From: UBA3478 sp965662045
Lineage (GTDB): Bacteria; Bacteroidota; Bacteroidia; Flavobacteriales; Flavobacteriaceae
DNA: 64,000 nt
Direction: 5' to 3'
Assembly: GCA_965662045.1 (NCBI GenBank)
Contig: CBFIGE010000006.1
Coordinates: forward strand, 1 to 64,000
Part shown: positions 1 to 8,985 of the stretch, piece after piece
How the letters are laid out: every line of letters begins with the position of its first letter
How positions within the stretch are numbered: the first letter of the stretch is position 1
Notes under the pieces: model-generated
The model's database searches: none
Told to the model about the DNA's origin: nothing
Seen by the model: the letters and a program-made list of their open reading frames with translations, nothing else
Program-made: the position numbers and the translations under genes

Positions 1-2
1 GT

Positions 3-362
3 GAACTGCTCGAACGTACTGAGGAACATTTAAAACCCATCCTCGTCGGATTGCGTCAGCTTATTTTAGCAGAAGACCCTAAAGCATGTGAAGTAGTTCG
101 ACTCGGAGATCGAGCTGCTTCATACGGAATCGGACCAAAGCGAATGAGTGAGGCCTATGTATATATTTCACCCTATACCAATTGGGTTAATCTTGGCTTT
201 TATCATGGTGTAAAATTTCTGGAACATTCACAATTACTGGAGGGGAAGGGTAAACGATTGAGGCACATTAAAATACGTGCTATTGAAGAGCTTCAAGAAG
301 AAGAACTGAAAAAGCTCTTGAACAAGGCCATGGCAGAGCGCAAAGGCGCACTTAAGCATTAG
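3..362 (+). CDS. DUF1801-domain protein, 5' truncated by window edge
   Basis: The reading frame is open from the first complete codon at base 3, so the start lies outside the window; about 119 residues are visible. The core WVNLGFYHG, followed by a GKGKRLRHIKIR segment, is characteristic of the DUF1801 (YdhG-like) fold, a small soluble domain of unknown biochemical role common in Bacteroidetes. No leader or membrane segment is visible in this part. A TTG at 51 could be mistaken for a start, but conserved-looking sequence continues upstream of it. The family assignment is fairly secure; the function is unknown. Confidence 0.75.
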   Translation, partial: ELLERTEEHLKPILVGLRQLILAEDPKACEVVRLGDRAASYGIGPKRMSEAYVYISPYTNWVNLGFYHGVKFLEHSQLLEGKGKRLRHIKIRAIEELQEEELKKLLNKAMAERKGALKH

Positions 363-447
363 GCGGATAAATTTGCAGAGAGTCAAACTTTAATTTACAA
401 TAGAGAACTTACTGTAACATAAGTTTATAAATCAAAATGTATGTTAG

Positions 448-534
448 CAGAGAGGAAGGGATTCGAACCCTCGATAGAGTTACCCCTATACCAACTTTCC
501 AGGCTGGCCCTTTCAACCACTCAGGCACCTCTCT
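448..534 (-). tRNA. tRNA-Ser (anticodon GGA)
   Basis: Read on the minus strand, the sequence folds into a class II tRNA. The seven-base acceptor AGAGAGG (534-528) pairs with CCTCTCT (455-449), followed by discriminator G at 448. The anticodon stem CCAGC/GTTGG encloses the loop CTGGAAA with anticodon GGA. A long variable arm and the GGTTCGAATCC T-arm follow. The long variable arm and anticodon identify serine. CCA is not encoded. The gene stands alone between a DUF1801 gene and a DUF885 gene, and I see no integrated element next to it. Confidence 0.95.
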
Positions 535-578
535 AAATCAGGCACAATATTACTAAAATGTAATCGTTTTTCTAAATG

Positions 579-2288
579 CTATGATGAAGAATAAGACTCG
601 ATGAAGTTATTAATTTCTGTTTCTAGCATCGGAAGCGTAAGTGTTCCGTTTGCTAAAATCACCTCGTGAAAGGCCCTGATGTCAAACAAATCTCCCAAAT
701 CTTCTTCTGCTTTTTGCCGTAATTCTCTTATTTTTAATTCTCCTACTTTATAAGCAAGAGCTTGTCCTGGCCAAGAGATATAGCGATCAATTTCGGTGTT
801 TACTTCGTGTAAGGAAAGTGCTGTGTTTTCTGCCATATAAGCGACCGCCTGTTCTCGAGTCCATCCAAAAGCATGCATGCCTGTATCAACTACAAGTCGA
901 CATGCTCTCCACATCGAATATGTCAGTTGACCAAATCGCTCATAAGGCGTCGTGTAAATGCCCATCTCTTCAGCAAGTGATTCGGTGTACAGCCCCCACC
1001 CCTCACCATAAGCGGACAAATATAAATTTCGTCTGAATTGTGGAATACGTTTAGGTAATTCTGCATTTAACGCTCCTTGCAGGTGATGACCTGGAACGGC
1101 TTCATGAGCTGTTAAGGCCGGAATGGTATACAATGGTCTACTGGGTAAATTATAGGTATTCACCCAATAATACCCAGGATCAGTACTATTAGGAGCTGTT
1201 CCAATATACCTTCCTCCAGTGTATTTAGGTGCAATAGCATCGGGAACAGGAGCTACTCCATAGGGCTTTCTTGGCAGTGTTTTAAAAAATCGAGGCAATT
1301 GCTCGTCTAAACGTTTGGCCACGTCCCGAGCAAACATAAGTAGCTCATTAGGTGAGTTTGCATAAAACTGCTCATCTGTTCTTAAAAAAACTAAAAAATC
1401 AGCAAAAGAGCCCTTAAATTCCAATTCATCTATAATCTTTTGCATCTCTGTTCTTATGCGTTGTACTTCATCGAGCCCCATTTGATGAACCTCCTCTGCC
1501 GTTAAATCTAAGGTGGTATAATAAGCGATTCTATTGTTGTAAAAATCTATTCCTTTAGGAGTTTCACTTACTCCAATGGCTGTTCTTGTTTTTGGATAAT
1601 ACTCCTTTTCAAAAAAGCTTTTTATGTCTACGAATGTGGGTATGAGATGCTCTTCTATTGCTTCTTTGGCTGCATTTTGTAAGCTGTCTTTTTCTTGAGT
1701 GGATAGTTGGTCGGGCAAATTCAAAAAAGGCTCGAAATAATAATTAGAGGATGCATCTTCAGTTATGTGCTGCTCATAAGAGTTCTCATATCCATTGAAA
1801 ATAACTCTAGGTTGAGAAATTCCCATTTCAATTCCTTTGCGAATAAGTTCAGTATTTTGCTCAATATAAAGGGGTATACTTTTTAAGAGCTTCAAATATT
1901 GAATAGCCCCTTTTTTATCGACCACTTTACGGACTCGATAAATCAGGCTATTGTGAAACCCTGCATCGGATAAGATGGGATTGTAATGCATCTTAAATTC
2001 ATGACTCTTTATTCGGTGTTTGAGTACAAATCGCAACAAACGTAATGATCGAAGCTCATCATCGCTTAGTTTACTTGTATTTATTTTTTGTGCACGATCA
2101 AAGCAATCTTGATAAAAAGAATATTGTTTTTCAAAGCGCTCCTCACTGTAATCTCCTAATGGAAATTCATCATAATCAAAGGCTTTGAAAGACTGATAAT
2201 CTGTTATAAGTGTCTTGAGTTCACTCTTTGCCGTTGGTGCGCATTGTGCCAAAAGAAGTGCAGCACAGAAAATCATCACTTTTTTCAT
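579..2288 (-). CDS. DUF885 family exported lipoprotein (putative zinc peptidase)
   Basis: The 569-residue protein begins with a lipoprotein leader ending LLLAQC (Cys16), so it is probably anchored in the envelope. The family signature HEAVPGHHLQ lies near residue 394, followed about 30 residues later by YGEGWGLYTESLAEEMG. Together they form the HExxxGHH plus downstream glutamate arrangement proposed to bind zinc. DUF885 proteins are about 550-600 residues and are regarded as metallopeptidase-like, but few have been characterised, so the substrate is unknown. It is the last gene of a leftward run: the GNAT gene upstream ends 3 bases before its ATG, indicating co-transcription with the NHL and sialidase genes. 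Confidence 0.88.
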   Translation of the reverse strand: MKKVMIFCAALLLAQCAPTAKSELKTLITDYQSFKAFDYDEFPLGDYSEERFEKQYSFYQDCFDRAQKINTSKLSDDELRSLRLLRFVLKHRIKSHEFKMHYNPILSDAGFHNSLIYRVRKVVDKKGAIQYLKLLKSIPLYIEQNTELIRKGIEMGISQPRVIFNGYENSYEQHITEDASSNYYFEPFLNLPDQLSTQEKDSLQNAAKEAIEEHLIPTFVDIKSFFEKEYYPKTRTAIGVSETPKGIDFYNNRIAYYTTLDLTAEEVHQMGLDEVQRIRTEMQKIIDELEFKGSFADFLVFLRTDEQFYANSPNELLMFARDVAKRLDEQLPRFFKTLPRKPYGVAPVPDAIAPKYTGGRYIGTAPNSTDPGYYWVNTYNLPSRPLYTIPALTAHEAVPGHHLQGALNAELPKRIPQFRRNLYLSAYGEGWGLYTESLAEEMGIYTTPYERFGQLTYSMWRACRLVVDTGMHAFGWTREQAVAYMAENTALSLHEVNTEIDRYISWPGQALAYKVGELKIRELRQKAEEDLGDLFDIRAFHEVILANGTLTLPMLETEINNFIESYSSS

Positions 2289-2291
2289 GTT

Positions 2292-2741
2292 CTATTGTTT
2301 TATTTCAAATCTTATTTTCTTCACGCCGTAATCTGTATCATACACCTTGGTTTCTCTAAATTCAAAAGATTCGTAAAGCCTTTTTGCGGGAACATTTTCA
2401 TAGCCCGTTTCAACGGAATACTTGGCGCTGGTATGTGTTTCCATCGCGTGTTTGATAAGTACAGTTGCAATTCCTTTTCTAAAATGAGCGGGGTGTACTA
2501 CTAAACTTTGAAGGTGAATGTAATCCTCTATTCGAGCTACTTCAATAACTCCTGTAAATTCATGATTAATGACATGGGCATAGAAGACATTCTCAGTACT
2601 TTGGAAATCATAAACTAAGCGATCGAGTGGCGGAAAAACCTCAGCCCCAATCATCTCTTTTTCTACAGGATAGGACGCCTGCCAAATGGTATATAATTGT
2701 TTAGCTACCTCCTCCCGTTTATGGTCCACTTTTTCAATCAT
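2292..2741 (-). CDS. GNAT family N-acetyltransferase
   Basis: This 149-residue cytoplasmic protein has the GNAT fold. The acetyl-CoA pyrophosphate loop is visible as HPAHFRKGIATVLI (about residues 89-102), matching the RxxGxA pattern, and is followed by a Y-x3-GFx-like segment, ETGYENVPAKRLYESFEF, typical of motif B. The acceptor cannot be predicted. The gene sits 15 bases after the NHL gene and 3 bases before the DUF885 gene in the same direction, so it is probably part of one transcript with them, although no functional link is obvious. Confidence 0.85.
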   Translation of the reverse strand: MIEKVDHKREEVAKQLYTIWQASYPVEKEMIGAEVFPPLDRLVYDFQSTENVFYAHVINHEFTGVIEVARIEDYIHLQSLVVHPAHFRKGIATVLIKHAMETHTSAKYSVETGYENVPAKRLYESFEFRETKVYDTDYGVKKIRFEIKQ

Positions 2742-2756
2742 AGCTTAAGGTAACTT

Positions 2757-3773
2757 TTACTTCTTTTCAAACTTCTGAATGGTATTGCCCAAGATGTCTC
2801 CAGTGTAAAGATTTCCTTTAGTATCTACAGCGATGTCGTGATATCGGGCAATGGGTCCGCTATACTTAGTTGACCGACCAAATTGATGCAGCTTATTGAG
2901 TTCTAGGTCCAATTCAAAAATATCAGAACCAAATGCTGTACTGTCGTTAAGAATGTAATAGTCGATACCATATACGCGCTTTGCAGACTGGTCAACCACG
3001 AGGGAATACAACTGATTGGTAGTCTCATTTTGCCAGGTCTTTAAATGAACTCCATCTGCTGTAAATTTTTGAATGCGATTATTTTCTCGATCGGCAACGT
3101 ATACATTCCCTTCACCATCTAAATCAATACCATGTGGTATTACAAATTGGCCATCTTGATCACCAAGCTCACCCCATTGCAATAAAAATTCTCCTTCTCT
3201 TGAGAATTTAACCACTCTGCTGTTGCCATATCCATCGCTTACATAGAAAGAGCCATCTTTTGCTACTGCTACATCTGTAGGTAAATTAAAGTGAGAGCTG
3301 TCATCGCCAGCAACCCTTTCCTCGCCTAATTTTAAAAGCAGCTCTCCCTCTGAATTAAATTTGAACACTTGATGCAAGGCAACATCGGTCACCCAAATAT
3401 GATCTTGATGGTCAACCTCAAGCCCGTGAGGCATAACAAAAGTGTCTGACCCCCACTCATGGATGATACTACCCGCCTCTTTATCTATGGTAAGTATGGT
3501 CGACTCGCCAATATTGGTCTCTGGCATGGGATATTGCCACTCCCGTGAAGCCCTGTGAAATACAACGATTTGATTTTCAGAATTTACTCCAATACCCGTT
3601 GGGTTACCCAATTTAAATTCTTCGCTTAATCTTGGCCATTGCTGAACAAGACTAAATTGAGATTCTGAAGGTTCTTCACAAGATAGGCTGATGCTACACA
3701 CACCTAATGCAAAAGCCCATAGCAATTTATCTGTATGGTTCTTTCTCTTTGATTTATATTGATTTGAATTCAT
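2757..3773 (-). CDS. NHL-repeat beta-propeller lipoprotein (peptidyl-hydroxyglycine amidating lyase-like)
   Basis: The 338-residue protein has an N-terminal lipoprotein leader ending SLSC (Cys32). Repeating units such as MPHGLEVDHQDHIWVTDV, LPTDVAVAKDGSFYVSDGYG, IPHGIDLDGEGNVYVADREN and YHDIAVDTKGNLYTGD are NHL repeats and predict a six-bladed propeller. This pattern resembles the lyase domain of peptidylglycine alpha-amidating enzyme, but bacterial relatives have mostly unknown function and may simply bind ligands. Its upstream neighbour is the sialidase (33-base gap), and it continues into the GNAT and DUF885 genes, all leftward. Confidence 0.85.
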   Translation of the reverse strand: MNSNQYKSKRKNHTDKLLWAFALGVCSISLSCEEPSESQFSLVQQWPRLSEEFKLGNPTGIGVNSENQIVVFHRASREWQYPMPETNIGESTILTIDKEAGSIIHEWGSDTFVMPHGLEVDHQDHIWVTDVALHQVFKFNSEGELLLKLGEERVAGDDSSHFNLPTDVAVAKDGSFYVSDGYGNSRVVKFSREGEFLLQWGELGDQDGQFVIPHGIDLDGEGNVYVADRENNRIQKFTADGVHLKTWQNETTNQLYSLVVDQSAKRVYGIDYYILNDSTAFGSDIFELDLELNKLHQFGRSTKYSGPIARYHDIAVDTKGNLYTGDILGNTIQKFEKK

Positions 3774-3806
3774 CAGATGTTGGGATTAAAATGAAACATA
3801 TAGGTT

Positions 3807-4958
3807 TTAATTTTCATAAAGCCATTGCATATTAAAACGAGCAAAATAGAGTCCATTTTGGTCTCGTTCATAAAATAGACCGATGCTGTTATCGTCTAGA
3901 ATGACAAGGTCAGAGTAAGCCGATGTGTTTGCATAGATTAACTTTCGAATAGGCCAAGATTTGCCTTGGTCTTCGCTAATCAAAACGGACATTTGATGGC
4001 GATCTGTTTTACTGTACGGTCCAGAGTAAAGCAGCAATTGATTGTTGTCTTCCTCTATGCTGATTATACTTGATTGGCAGACAGGTGAAATTAAATTCTG
4101 ATCAAAAAAGATTTCGTTCCAACTCTCTCCCCCGTCATTGCTTATACCGACCAAACGTGTTTTGGTATTTCCATTTTGTTCTCTGATATTGAGCATTAAG
4201 TCTCCATTTTCAAGCTCTACTCCAATGGCCTCATTTGAGGATAGAACAGGAATGTCTGGACTCGTTTTAAAACTTTGTCCGTGATCGTCAGAATAAAAAC
4301 CATAGGCCCTATACTCGTTGTAATTTTCTTGAGGAGGTCCTTGAGAATGATTTGCAGGCACGTAAATTCTTCCCTTGTTCACCCCAAGGCTAAGCTGAAG
4401 TGCGTGTCCTGGCGTTACGGCATTGGTTCGCCAATCTAGATTGCTGTTTTGTCGATTAAAATGTACCTGACTTGTGATATCCGTGGGAGAGGACCAGTTT
4501 AATCCATCATCTGTGCTGCTGATAAAATGTACACCTCTCTGCCCGTTACCTTTTCTAACCTCATGCTCTGATGCATCTCCAGTATTGTAAAATAAAAACA
4601 AACGCCCATCCGGATATCTAGGGTCTTCAAAGTCGTATACCGGAGCTGGATTACCTGCCTGAATATTTTCATTATCAACAATTAAACTGAGATCAGACCA
4701 GGTTTCCCCTCTGTCTTTGCTACGGGTCAACAAAAGGTCTACATCACCGTAATCGTTACACCCTTTAACCCTTCCTTCTACAAAAGCCAAGAGGGTTCCG
4801 TCTTTAGCACTTACAATTGCTGGTATTCTATAACACTCATAACCTCCAACTCCATTGACAAAAAGTGCTCTTTCTTTAAATAAGCTCTGTGCTTCTATTT
4901 GACAGGTTCCAAATAAACACAGCAGTGATATAATTTGGCAATACTTTTTAATTTTCAA
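3807..4958 (-). CDS. Exo-alpha-sialidase (GH33-type), secreted
   Basis: The 383-residue protein shows a Sec-type leader cleaved near the AQ at about residue 24, then the sialidase hallmark YRIP (residues 43-46) that supplies a catalytic-triad arginine. Four Asp boxes follow: SKDRGETW (about 80), STDDGLNW, SNDGGESW and SEDQGKSW, the blade-joining turns of a six-bladed propeller. It should release terminal sialic acid from glycoconjugates outside the cytoplasm. The start codon is TTG at 4958; no in-frame ATG lies near it, and the signal peptide begins exactly there. No sialic-acid lyase or transporter is in the window. It heads the leftward sialidase/NHL/GNAT/DUF885 run and is divergent from the M19 gene. 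Confidence 0.88.
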   Translation of the reverse strand: MKIKKYCQIISLLCLFGTCQIEAQSLFKERALFVNGVGGYECYRIPAIVSAKDGTLLAFVEGRVKGCNDYGDVDLLLTRSKDRGETWSDLSLIVDNENIQAGNPAPVYDFEDPRYPDGRLFLFYNTGDASEHEVRKGNGQRGVHFISSTDDGLNWSSPTDITSQVHFNRQNSNLDWRTNAVTPGHALQLSLGVNKGRIYVPANHSQGPPQENYNEYRAYGFYSDDHGQSFKTSPDIPVLSSNEAIGVELENGDLMLNIREQNGNTKTRLVGISNDGGESWNEIFFDQNLISPVCQSSIISIEEDNNQLLLYSGPYSKTDRHQMSVLISEDQGKSWPIRKLIYANTSAYSDLVILDDNSIGLFYERDQNGLYFARFNMQWLYEN

Positions 4959-5012
4959 AATAATTGTTTAGCTCTTTTGATTTTAGTAATTTTTTAATCT
5001 AAAATCATTCTT

Positions 5013-6257
5013 ATGTTAAAAATATTGAAATTTCCTGTGGCTTTAAGTATAATATTGTTTTCTGCTTGCCAATTTATGCCTGAAAATAAGGAAGAGACCG
5101 AGGAAGAACTTATTGAAAGAGCAATGGATATTCACGATAGGGTACTTACTTTAGACACTCATGCAGACACTCCCTTAAGAATGATTGAACCTGGGTTTAA
5201 TATGGCTGAGAGACATGACCCAAACGAAACAGGCTCAAAGGTTGACTACCCGAGAATGAAAGAAGGAGGTTTAGACGCTATTTTTTTTGCTGCATTTGTA
5301 GCCCAGGATATTAGAAATGACCAAGGTAATGATCGTGCAAAAGCTTTGTGCTTGCAAATGATAGATTCAATTATCACCTCCACAGAAAGAAATTCTGATA
5401 TCGTTGGATTAGCATTAAACCCACAAGACGCGTATGATTTAGAAAAGGAAGGAAAAAGAGCAATCTACATTGGTATTGAAAATGGGTATCCAATTGGTAA
5501 CGATGTAACTAATGTAGAAGAATTTTACAACAAAGGTGTGAGATATATTACTTTAGTGCATTCGTCTAACAATGATATAGCTGACTCTGCAACAGACCCA
5601 AACGGGTCAGAACACGACGGCATAAGTGATCTTGGTGTGGAAGTAATAAATGAAATGAATCGATTAGGAATTATGGTCGATGTTTCACATGGTAACGATA
5701 GTGTATTCTATGATGCAATTAAATATTCTAAAGCTCCTATTATTGCTAGCCATTCCAATGCCAGATCTGTTACTAACCATAGGCGCAATATGTCAGACGA
5801 AATGTTACGACTAATGGCAAATAATGGTGGTGTTGTTCAACTTACCATGCTTGCAGATTATTTGAGAGAGGCTCCCGTAAACGAAGAACGTGATAATGCC
5901 ATTTCAGCACTGCGAGAGAAGGCTACTGCTTCTGGAAATTTAACAGATGAACAGCGAGCTGAACTGAGAAAATCATTTCAAGAAATTTATGAAAAATACC
6001 CGGCTCCACCTGCTACTGTAGCCCATGTAGTTGATCATATTAGCCATATAATAAAAATTGCTGGAATTGACCATGTAGGTATAGGTTGTGATTTTGATGG
6101 AGGTGGAGGAATCCAAGGTGTTTTTGACGCAAGTGAAGTCATGAATATTACCATCGAAATGGTGAAAAGAGGTTACTCTGAATCCGATATTGAAAAAATT
6201 TGGGGTGGTAATCTCATAAGAGTATTTAAAGAGGTTCAAGAATTAGCTGCTCAATAA
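5013..6257 (+). CDS. M19 membrane dipeptidase (renal dipeptidase family), lipoprotein
   Basis: This 414-residue protein has a lipoprotein leader ending LFSAC (Cys19). The M19 zinc-site start LDTHADTPLRM provides His50 and Asp52; a glutamate in YIGIENG, histidines in TLVHSSNND and IASHSNARS, and the HVGIGCDFDGGGG segment complete the binuclear site and fold. It should cleave dipeptides, including D-amino-acid-containing ones, in the periplasm. It is divergent from the sialidase with a 54-base spacer and is followed by DUF6702, HupE and M81 genes in the same direction. Length is normal for the family. Confidence 0.92.
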   Translation: MLKILKFPVALSIILFSACQFMPENKEETEEELIERAMDIHDRVLTLDTHADTPLRMIEPGFNMAERHDPNETGSKVDYPRMKEGGLDAIFFAAFVAQDIRNDQGNDRAKALCLQMIDSIITSTERNSDIVGLALNPQDAYDLEKEGKRAIYIGIENGYPIGNDVTNVEEFYNKGVRYITLVHSSNNDIADSATDPNGSEHDGISDLGVEVINEMNRLGIMVDVSHGNDSVFYDAIKYSKAPIIASHSNARSVTNHRRNMSDEMLRLMANNGGVVQLTMLADYLREAPVNEERDNAISALREKATASGNLTDEQRAELRKSFQEIYEKYPAPPATVAHVVDHISHIIKIAGIDHVGIGCDFDGGGGIQGVFDASEVMNITIEMVKRGYSESDIEKIWGGNLIRVFKEVQELAAQ

Positions 6258-6290
6258 CAACCTAAGAGAACTGAGGGTTCAAATACATCT

Positions 6291-6809
6291 ATGGAAATGT
6301 TGAGGATTTTCTTTGGCTTATTTATGTTGTTGAATACTACAGAGGCAGCTGATATCCATCCTCTTAGACTTTCACTATGTGAAATTGAATACAAAGAAAA
6401 CAAGCAATTAATTACAGTGAATCTAAAATTGTTTCTCACGGATGTTAACGAAGCCATACTCTTTGACCCATACAGTGATAGGCTTGCGTTTTGTCAACCT
6501 GACGAAGCTACAGAAGCAAATGAGCTATTGATGAATTATATCAATAAGTTTTTTTACGTGAAGACGAATGATAAAAAAATAACTTTTAAAGTTAAAAGCA
6601 AGCGCTTGAGTGGTGAAGGAGATAACACTGCACTTTGGGTTTATTTTGAAGTCCAACAAGCCTCTAGACTCAATACTTTAGAAGTAAAAAACGCAGTATT
6701 TACTGATTTGTTTTTTGATCAAAATAATATTGTCTATGTCCATGTCAATGGTAAATCTCATAGTATGATGCTCAATAAAAAAACAACCACTCACCTTCTA
6801 GATTTTTAA
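6291..6809 (+). CDS. DUF6702-like exported protein
   Basis: The 172-residue protein begins with a hydrophobic leader ending around TEAA and then an IHPLRLSLCEIEY stretch like that of the small secreted Bacteroidetes proteins grouped as DUF6702. The remainder is predicted beta-rich (ITVNLKLFLTDVNEAIL), with no catalytic motif that I recognise. The start at 6291 has a second in-frame ATG two codons later. The downstream HupE/UreJ gene begins only 4 bases after its stop, an arrangement seen repeatedly with this family, so the two probably form one functional unit, perhaps in metal handling. Function is inferred, not shown. Confidence 0.65.
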   Translation: MEMLRIFFGLFMLLNTTEAADIHPLRLSLCEIEYKENKQLITVNLKLFLTDVNEAILFDPYSDRLAFCQPDEATEANELLMNYINKFFYVKTNDKKITFKVKSKRLSGEGDNTALWVYFEVQQASRLNTLEVKNAVFTDLFFDQNNIVYVHVNGKSHSMMLNKKTTTHLLDF

Positions 6810-6813
6810 TCAT

Positions 6814-7392
6814 ATGCACTCCTTTGAATTTTATCTAAGATTGGGTTTTCAGCACATTGCAGATGTTGCAGCCTATGATCATATTCTTTTTCTCATAGTC
6901 TTGTGCGCTATTTATAAACTTGAGCAGTGGCGAAATGTGCTAATACTCGTAACAGCATTTACTTTAGGACACAGTTTGACATTAATTCTCGTTTCTCTAG
7001 ATGCTTTTACTGTGTCATCGAGAATTGTGAAATTCCTGATTCCTTTAACGATTCTAATAACTTCAATTCACAATGTAATTTCAACTGAACACGAGCGTTT
7101 CTCTAAAATGAAACGCAACTATGCTATGGCTCTGTTATTTGGAATGATTCACGGAATGGACTTTTCAAATTACTTTAAAGCATTAATTATGGATAACTCT
7201 GAAATTATTATTCCCTTATTTGGTTTTAATGTAGGGATTGAACTTGGTCAAATTCTAATTGTCGCTATTATTGTTTTTGTTGCATACCTCTCCTTAAAAA
7301 TTTTAAGGATTAAACATCGTGAATGGAATCTTTTTGTTTCAGGATCTGCATTTGGTATTTCTTTGATATCAATTATTGAATCATTCAATTAA
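6814..7392 (+). CDS. HupE/UreJ-family membrane protein
   Basis: The 192-residue polytopic protein has about six predicted membrane segments. The N-terminal segment GFQHIADVAAYDHILFL and the next, TAFTLGHSLTLILV, carry the histidine-containing motifs (HxxDxxxxDH and FTxGHS) of the HupE/UreJ family, and a third histidine region, GMIHGMDFSN, follows. Family members are nickel permeases associated with hydrogenase or urease, but Bacteroidetes versions occur without those enzymes, and none is in this window. It is tightly coupled to the preceding DUF6702 gene. Confidence 0.85.
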   Translation: MHSFEFYLRLGFQHIADVAAYDHILFLIVLCAIYKLEQWRNVLILVTAFTLGHSLTLILVSLDAFTVSSRIVKFLIPLTILITSIHNVISTEHERFSKMKRNYAMALLFGMIHGMDFSNYFKALIMDNSEIIIPLFGFNVGIELGQILIVAIIVFVAYLSLKILRIKHREWNLFVSGSAFGISLISIIESFN

Positions 7393-7412
7393 TCGTTTAA
7401 GCTTAAAATATC

Positions 7413-8975
7413 ATGTCAATTTACAAGCACTTTATATCAAAATTTATATTAGTATTGGGAATTTTGGGAATTTTTTCTTGCCAAGAGACTCAAAAATTAC
7501 CACGAATTGCCATAGCAGGTCTCGCCATTGAATCGAGCACATTTTCTCCTGCCCAAACTACCGCTGAAGCCTTTCATGCCAGACAAGATGAGGATATCTT
7601 TGACATGTATCCTTTTTTTGAAGAAAACCACCCTGTAAGGAAAAGTGCAAAGTGGTTTCCTGCCCTAAGAGGGCATGCACTACCCGGGGGAATAGTTACT
7701 AGAGCGGCTTATGACTCCTTGGTTCAAATCACTTTAGACAAGCTTCAAAAAAATCTACCTTATGACGGTCTTTTTTTCGACATCCACGGGGCAATGAGTG
7801 TGGTTGGTCTAGAAGATCCGGAAGGTGATTTCATTGAAAAAATAAGAGCAGTTGTAGGGCCAGAAACATTAATTTCAACTTCAATGGACTTACATGGAAA
7901 CGTGTCTAAACGTTTGGGGACACTCTCAGATTTGATCACCTGTTATCGTATGGCGCCACATGAGGATGCTCTTGAGAGTAAACAGAGAGCTGTTGAAAAC
8001 CTTTTACAACGCTTACAAAGTAAAAAAGGAAAGCCAAAATACAAGGCCTGGATTCCTATTCCAATTTTGCTTCCAGGTGAACAAACCAGTACCAGGATAG
8101 AGCCTGCGAAAAGTCTTTACGCGAAAATACCCGAAGTGGTCGATCAAGAAGGTATAATAGACGCAGCGATTTGGGTGGGATACCCTTGGGCTGATGAAAA
8201 AAGAAATCACGCTGTAGTTATGGTTACTGGTGATGATAAAGAACAAGTCAGTGAGGGAGCCTCTTATTTAGCACATTCATTTTGGGAGGTTCGAAAAGAA
8301 TTTGATTTTGTGGCTCCTACGACAGATTTTGAATCTGCGCTTACTATGGCCTTAAATTCAAAGGTTAAGCCATTTATTGTCAGTGATATGGGTGATAATC
8401 CAACCGCTGGAGGAGCGGGTGATGTCACTTGGACTCTTCAGCAATTGTTAAATAATCCCAAATTTCAAAGTGAAGATGGACCTGAACTGATTTACGCCTC
8501 CATTCCTGGGCCTGAATTGATTGAAAAAGCGCTTAATGTAGGAGTCGGGGGTACAGTTGCAGCCAAGGTTGGAGCAGCTGTCGACAATCGATATGCTCCT
8601 CCCGTACTCCTGAAAGGAAAGGTTTTGGCTATTAAAAAAGGAGACCGAAATGCACGCGCCGAAGTAGTCGTTCAGTCGGGGTCGCTAAAGGTTATAGTCA
8701 CCGAAAAGCGAAAACCTTATCACTACTTGAAAGATTTTACCGATTTAGATTTAAACCCGGAACAAACCGATATTTTAATGGTGAAAATCGGTTATTTGGT
8801 TCCTGAATTGTATCAAATACGAGCAGATTGGGTAATGGCATTGACCCCAGGCGGTGTAGACCAAGATTTATATCGCTTGCCTTATAAGCACATTCTACGA
8901 CCGATGTACCCCTTGGATACTTTTGAAGAAGAGCCTGATTTACAAACGAGATTTCTAAAGTCGTCTTCGAAATGA
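7413..8975 (+). CDS. M81 family metallopeptidase (MlrC-like), lipoprotein
   Basis: The 520-residue protein has a lipoprotein leader ending GIFSC (Cys23). The N-terminal domain shows RIAIAGLAIESSTFSP, DGLFFDIHGAM, STSMDLHGNVS and CYRMAPHEDALES, which hold the Asp and His residues of the MlrC zinc site. The C-terminal part contains the family segment VSDMGDNPTAGGAGDVTW. MlrC finishes breakdown of linearised microcystin in sphingomonads, but the family is broad, and here it more probably hydrolyses unusual peptides or amides in the envelope. It lies 20 bases after HupE and converges on the HisC-like aminotransferase. No MlrA/B/D partner is present. Confidence 0.9.
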   Translation: MSIYKHFISKFILVLGILGIFSCQETQKLPRIAIAGLAIESSTFSPAQTTAEAFHARQDEDIFDMYPFFEENHPVRKSAKWFPALRGHALPGGIVTRAAYDSLVQITLDKLQKNLPYDGLFFDIHGAMSVVGLEDPEGDFIEKIRAVVGPETLISTSMDLHGNVSKRLGTLSDLITCYRMAPHEDALESKQRAVENLLQRLQSKKGKPKYKAWIPIPILLPGEQTSTRIEPAKSLYAKIPEVVDQEGIIDAAIWVGYPWADEKRNHAVVMVTGDDKEQVSEGASYLAHSFWEVRKEFDFVAPTTDFESALTMALNSKVKPFIVSDMGDNPTAGGAGDVTWTLQQLLNNPKFQSEDGPELIYASIPGPELIEKALNVGVGGTVAAKVGAAVDNRYAPPVLLKGKVLAIKKGDRNARAEVVVQSGSLKVIVTEKRKPYHYLKDFTDLDLNPEQTDILMVKIGYLVPELYQIRADWVMALTPGGVDQDLYRLPYKHILRPMYPLDTFEEEPDLQTRFLKSSSK

Positions 8976-8985
8976 AGACTCTGTG

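Noticed and set aside
7413..8975. MlrC similarity as evidence of a microcystin-degradation locus
   Set aside because: M81 proteins are widespread, the protein here is a lipoprotein, and MlrA, MlrB and MlrD are absent.
8955..8985. Inverted repeat TCTTC/GAAGA at the end of the M81 gene as a terminator
   Set aside because: The stem is short, with a bulge, and no T-run follows on either strand.
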